DNA of 64,000 bases from Lysobacter auxotrophicus (GTDB lineage Bacteria; Pseudomonadota; Gammaproteobacteria; Xanthomonadales; Xanthomonadaceae), in the NCBI RefSeq assembly GCF_027924565.1, contig NZ_AP027041.1:1984001-2048000 (forward strand), given 5' to 3'. Below are positions 63,319-64,000 of this stretch, piece after piece (position 1 is the first letter of the stretch; every line of letters starts with the position of its first letter). The notes beneath the pieces are model-generated. The model saw only the letters and a program-made list of their open reading frames with translations, was not told the DNA's origin and searched no databases. The position numbers and the translations under genes are program-made.

Positions 63319-64000
63319 TCAGGGCGTGTCGATCGACGGGATGTCGAACTGCGCGAGGTTCCAGCGCGTGACCTTCTCCTCCCATTCGTCGCCTTCGCGC
63401 GGCGTGAGTGGAAGCGCCAGGTTCGCCACGATCATCCGCTTGCCCTGCACGGCGGTCGCGGCGGGGAAGAGCAGGCCCAGCGGAGCGCCATCGGCACCGA
63501 TGCCATCGAAGTGGCCCGCGCGCGCACGGACCAGGCCGTTGGCGTCCAGCGCGACCACGTTGTCGACCTGGTTGGACGCGGCCCACAGCAGGCCGTCGTG
63601 CAGAAGCAGGCCGTCCGCGCCGTAGACGCCTTCGGCGAGCACTTCGGGCTTTCCGCCGGCCAGCGGCATCCGCAGCACGCGGCCGTCGCCGGCGTTGTTC
63701 ACGTACAGCAGCGCGGCCGATTCATCGATCGCGATGCCGTTGGCACCGAACGGCAACGCGCCGGTCGTCGCCAGCAGGGGATCGCGCACCAGCACGTCGA
63801 CCTTGCACGGTCGGCATGCGGTCGCGTTGGCGATCCGGTAGATCGCGCCCTGGAACGAGTCCGACACATACGCGTTGCCTTCGGTGTCGAAGGCGAGCCC
63901 GTTGATGGCGGGGAAGCCCGCCGAGCCGTAGGCGATCCGGTCCTGGCTGCCATCGGGATTGGCGACGAGTCGATCGCCGGGCGCCGGTGGCGTCAGCGCG
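63319..64000 (-). CDS. SMP-30/gluconolactonase-like beta-propeller protein (partial, N-terminus beyond window)
   Basis: 227 codons are visible to the stop at 63319. Propeller blades repeat the NGLAFDTEGNAYVSDSFQG, then ANGIAIDESAALLYVNNAG and ADGLLLHDGLLWAASN pattern of SMP-30/LRE calcium-dependent lactonases. The protein start and any signal peptide lie past base 64000. A Cys-x-x-Cys (TACRPCKV) loop is present. Substrate is unknown. It is transcribed toward the hydrolase at 62374. Confidence 0.82.
   Translation of the reverse strand, partial: ALTPPAPGDRLVANPDGSQDRIAYGSAGFPAINGLAFDTEGNAYVSDSFQGAIYRIANATACRPCKVDVLVRDPLLATTGALPFGANGIAIDESAALLYVNNAGDGRVLRMPLAGGKPEVLAEGVYGADGLLLHDGLLWAASNQVDNVVALDANGLVRARAGHFDGIGADGAPLGLLFPAATAVQGKRMIVANLALPLTPREGDEWEEKVTRWNLAQFDIPSIDTP

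Overview
The window is gene-dense, very GC-rich (about 70 %) gammaproteobacterial DNA that looks like the family Lysobacteraceae/Xanthomonadaceae (Lysobacter or Luteimonas type). This rests on gene content (quinol NO reductase NorZ, NirK with NirV, UbiU/UbiV/UbiT, many TonB receptors), heavy use of GTG starts with 4-bp GTGA overlaps, and dispersed repeats of the kind seen in that group. No rRNA, tRNA, CRISPR array, transposase or integrase was seen.

Positions 1-22.5 kb form an anaerobic-respiration island. It holds a porin, a CopD-like membrane protein, oxygen-independent hemN, an FNR-type regulator with all four cluster cysteines, norZ, an nnrS operon (nnrS, sirB2-like, a 43-aa ORF, DUF2249, polytopic membrane protein), a ubiT-nadA-nadB operon, a divergent small-protein/ubiD/ubiU/ubiV operon, a copper-type TonB receptor, and nirK-nirV-sco-azurin-small protein. 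Eight 14-bp FNR/DNR-like boxes (TTGAY-N4-RTCAA type) lie in front of these units, so denitrification and the oxygen-independent routes to haem, ubiquinone and NAD look like one regulon. Copper supply (receptor, SCO, possibly two small Cys-tailed proteins) fits NirK and azurin. UbiT carries an N-terminal chorismate-mutase domain with nearly all AroQ active-site residues. hemN and nnrS look leaderless.

From 22.5 to 30 kb there is a flavin-binding general-stress protein, then a coupled operon: CHASE3 hybrid kinase, response regulator, YaiO-like outer-membrane protein, HEAT-repeat protein and family-2 glycosyltransferase. This is probably a signal-controlled polysaccharide system. From 30 to 35 kb lies a Fur-box-preceded siderophore receptor operon with DUF3649, PepSY and DUF3325 proteins. 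From 35 to 40 kb is a stressosome-like operon (RsbR, RsbS, RsbT, an RsbW/RsbX-type fusion) that runs into two histidine kinases.

From 40 to 52 kb are accessory genes: a VOC protein, a DUF1254 lipoprotein, a divergent MocR/YczE pair, a VIM-like subclass B1 metallo-beta-lactamase, a Sel1-type protein, a large autotransporter, and a DUF2231 protein with a sorbosone-dehydrogenase-like lipoprotein. From 52.4 to 56.3 kb composition changes. Six copies of an 85-95 bp double-hairpin repeat alternate with small same-strand ORFs and a truncated alcohol dehydrogenase, giving a cassette-like array. From 56.4 to 64 kb are an unknown membrane protein, LtrA, a Tat-exported hydrolase with a cytochrome P460 and an SDR, two further exported hydrolases, an intergenic repeat block and a partial SMP-30-type protein.
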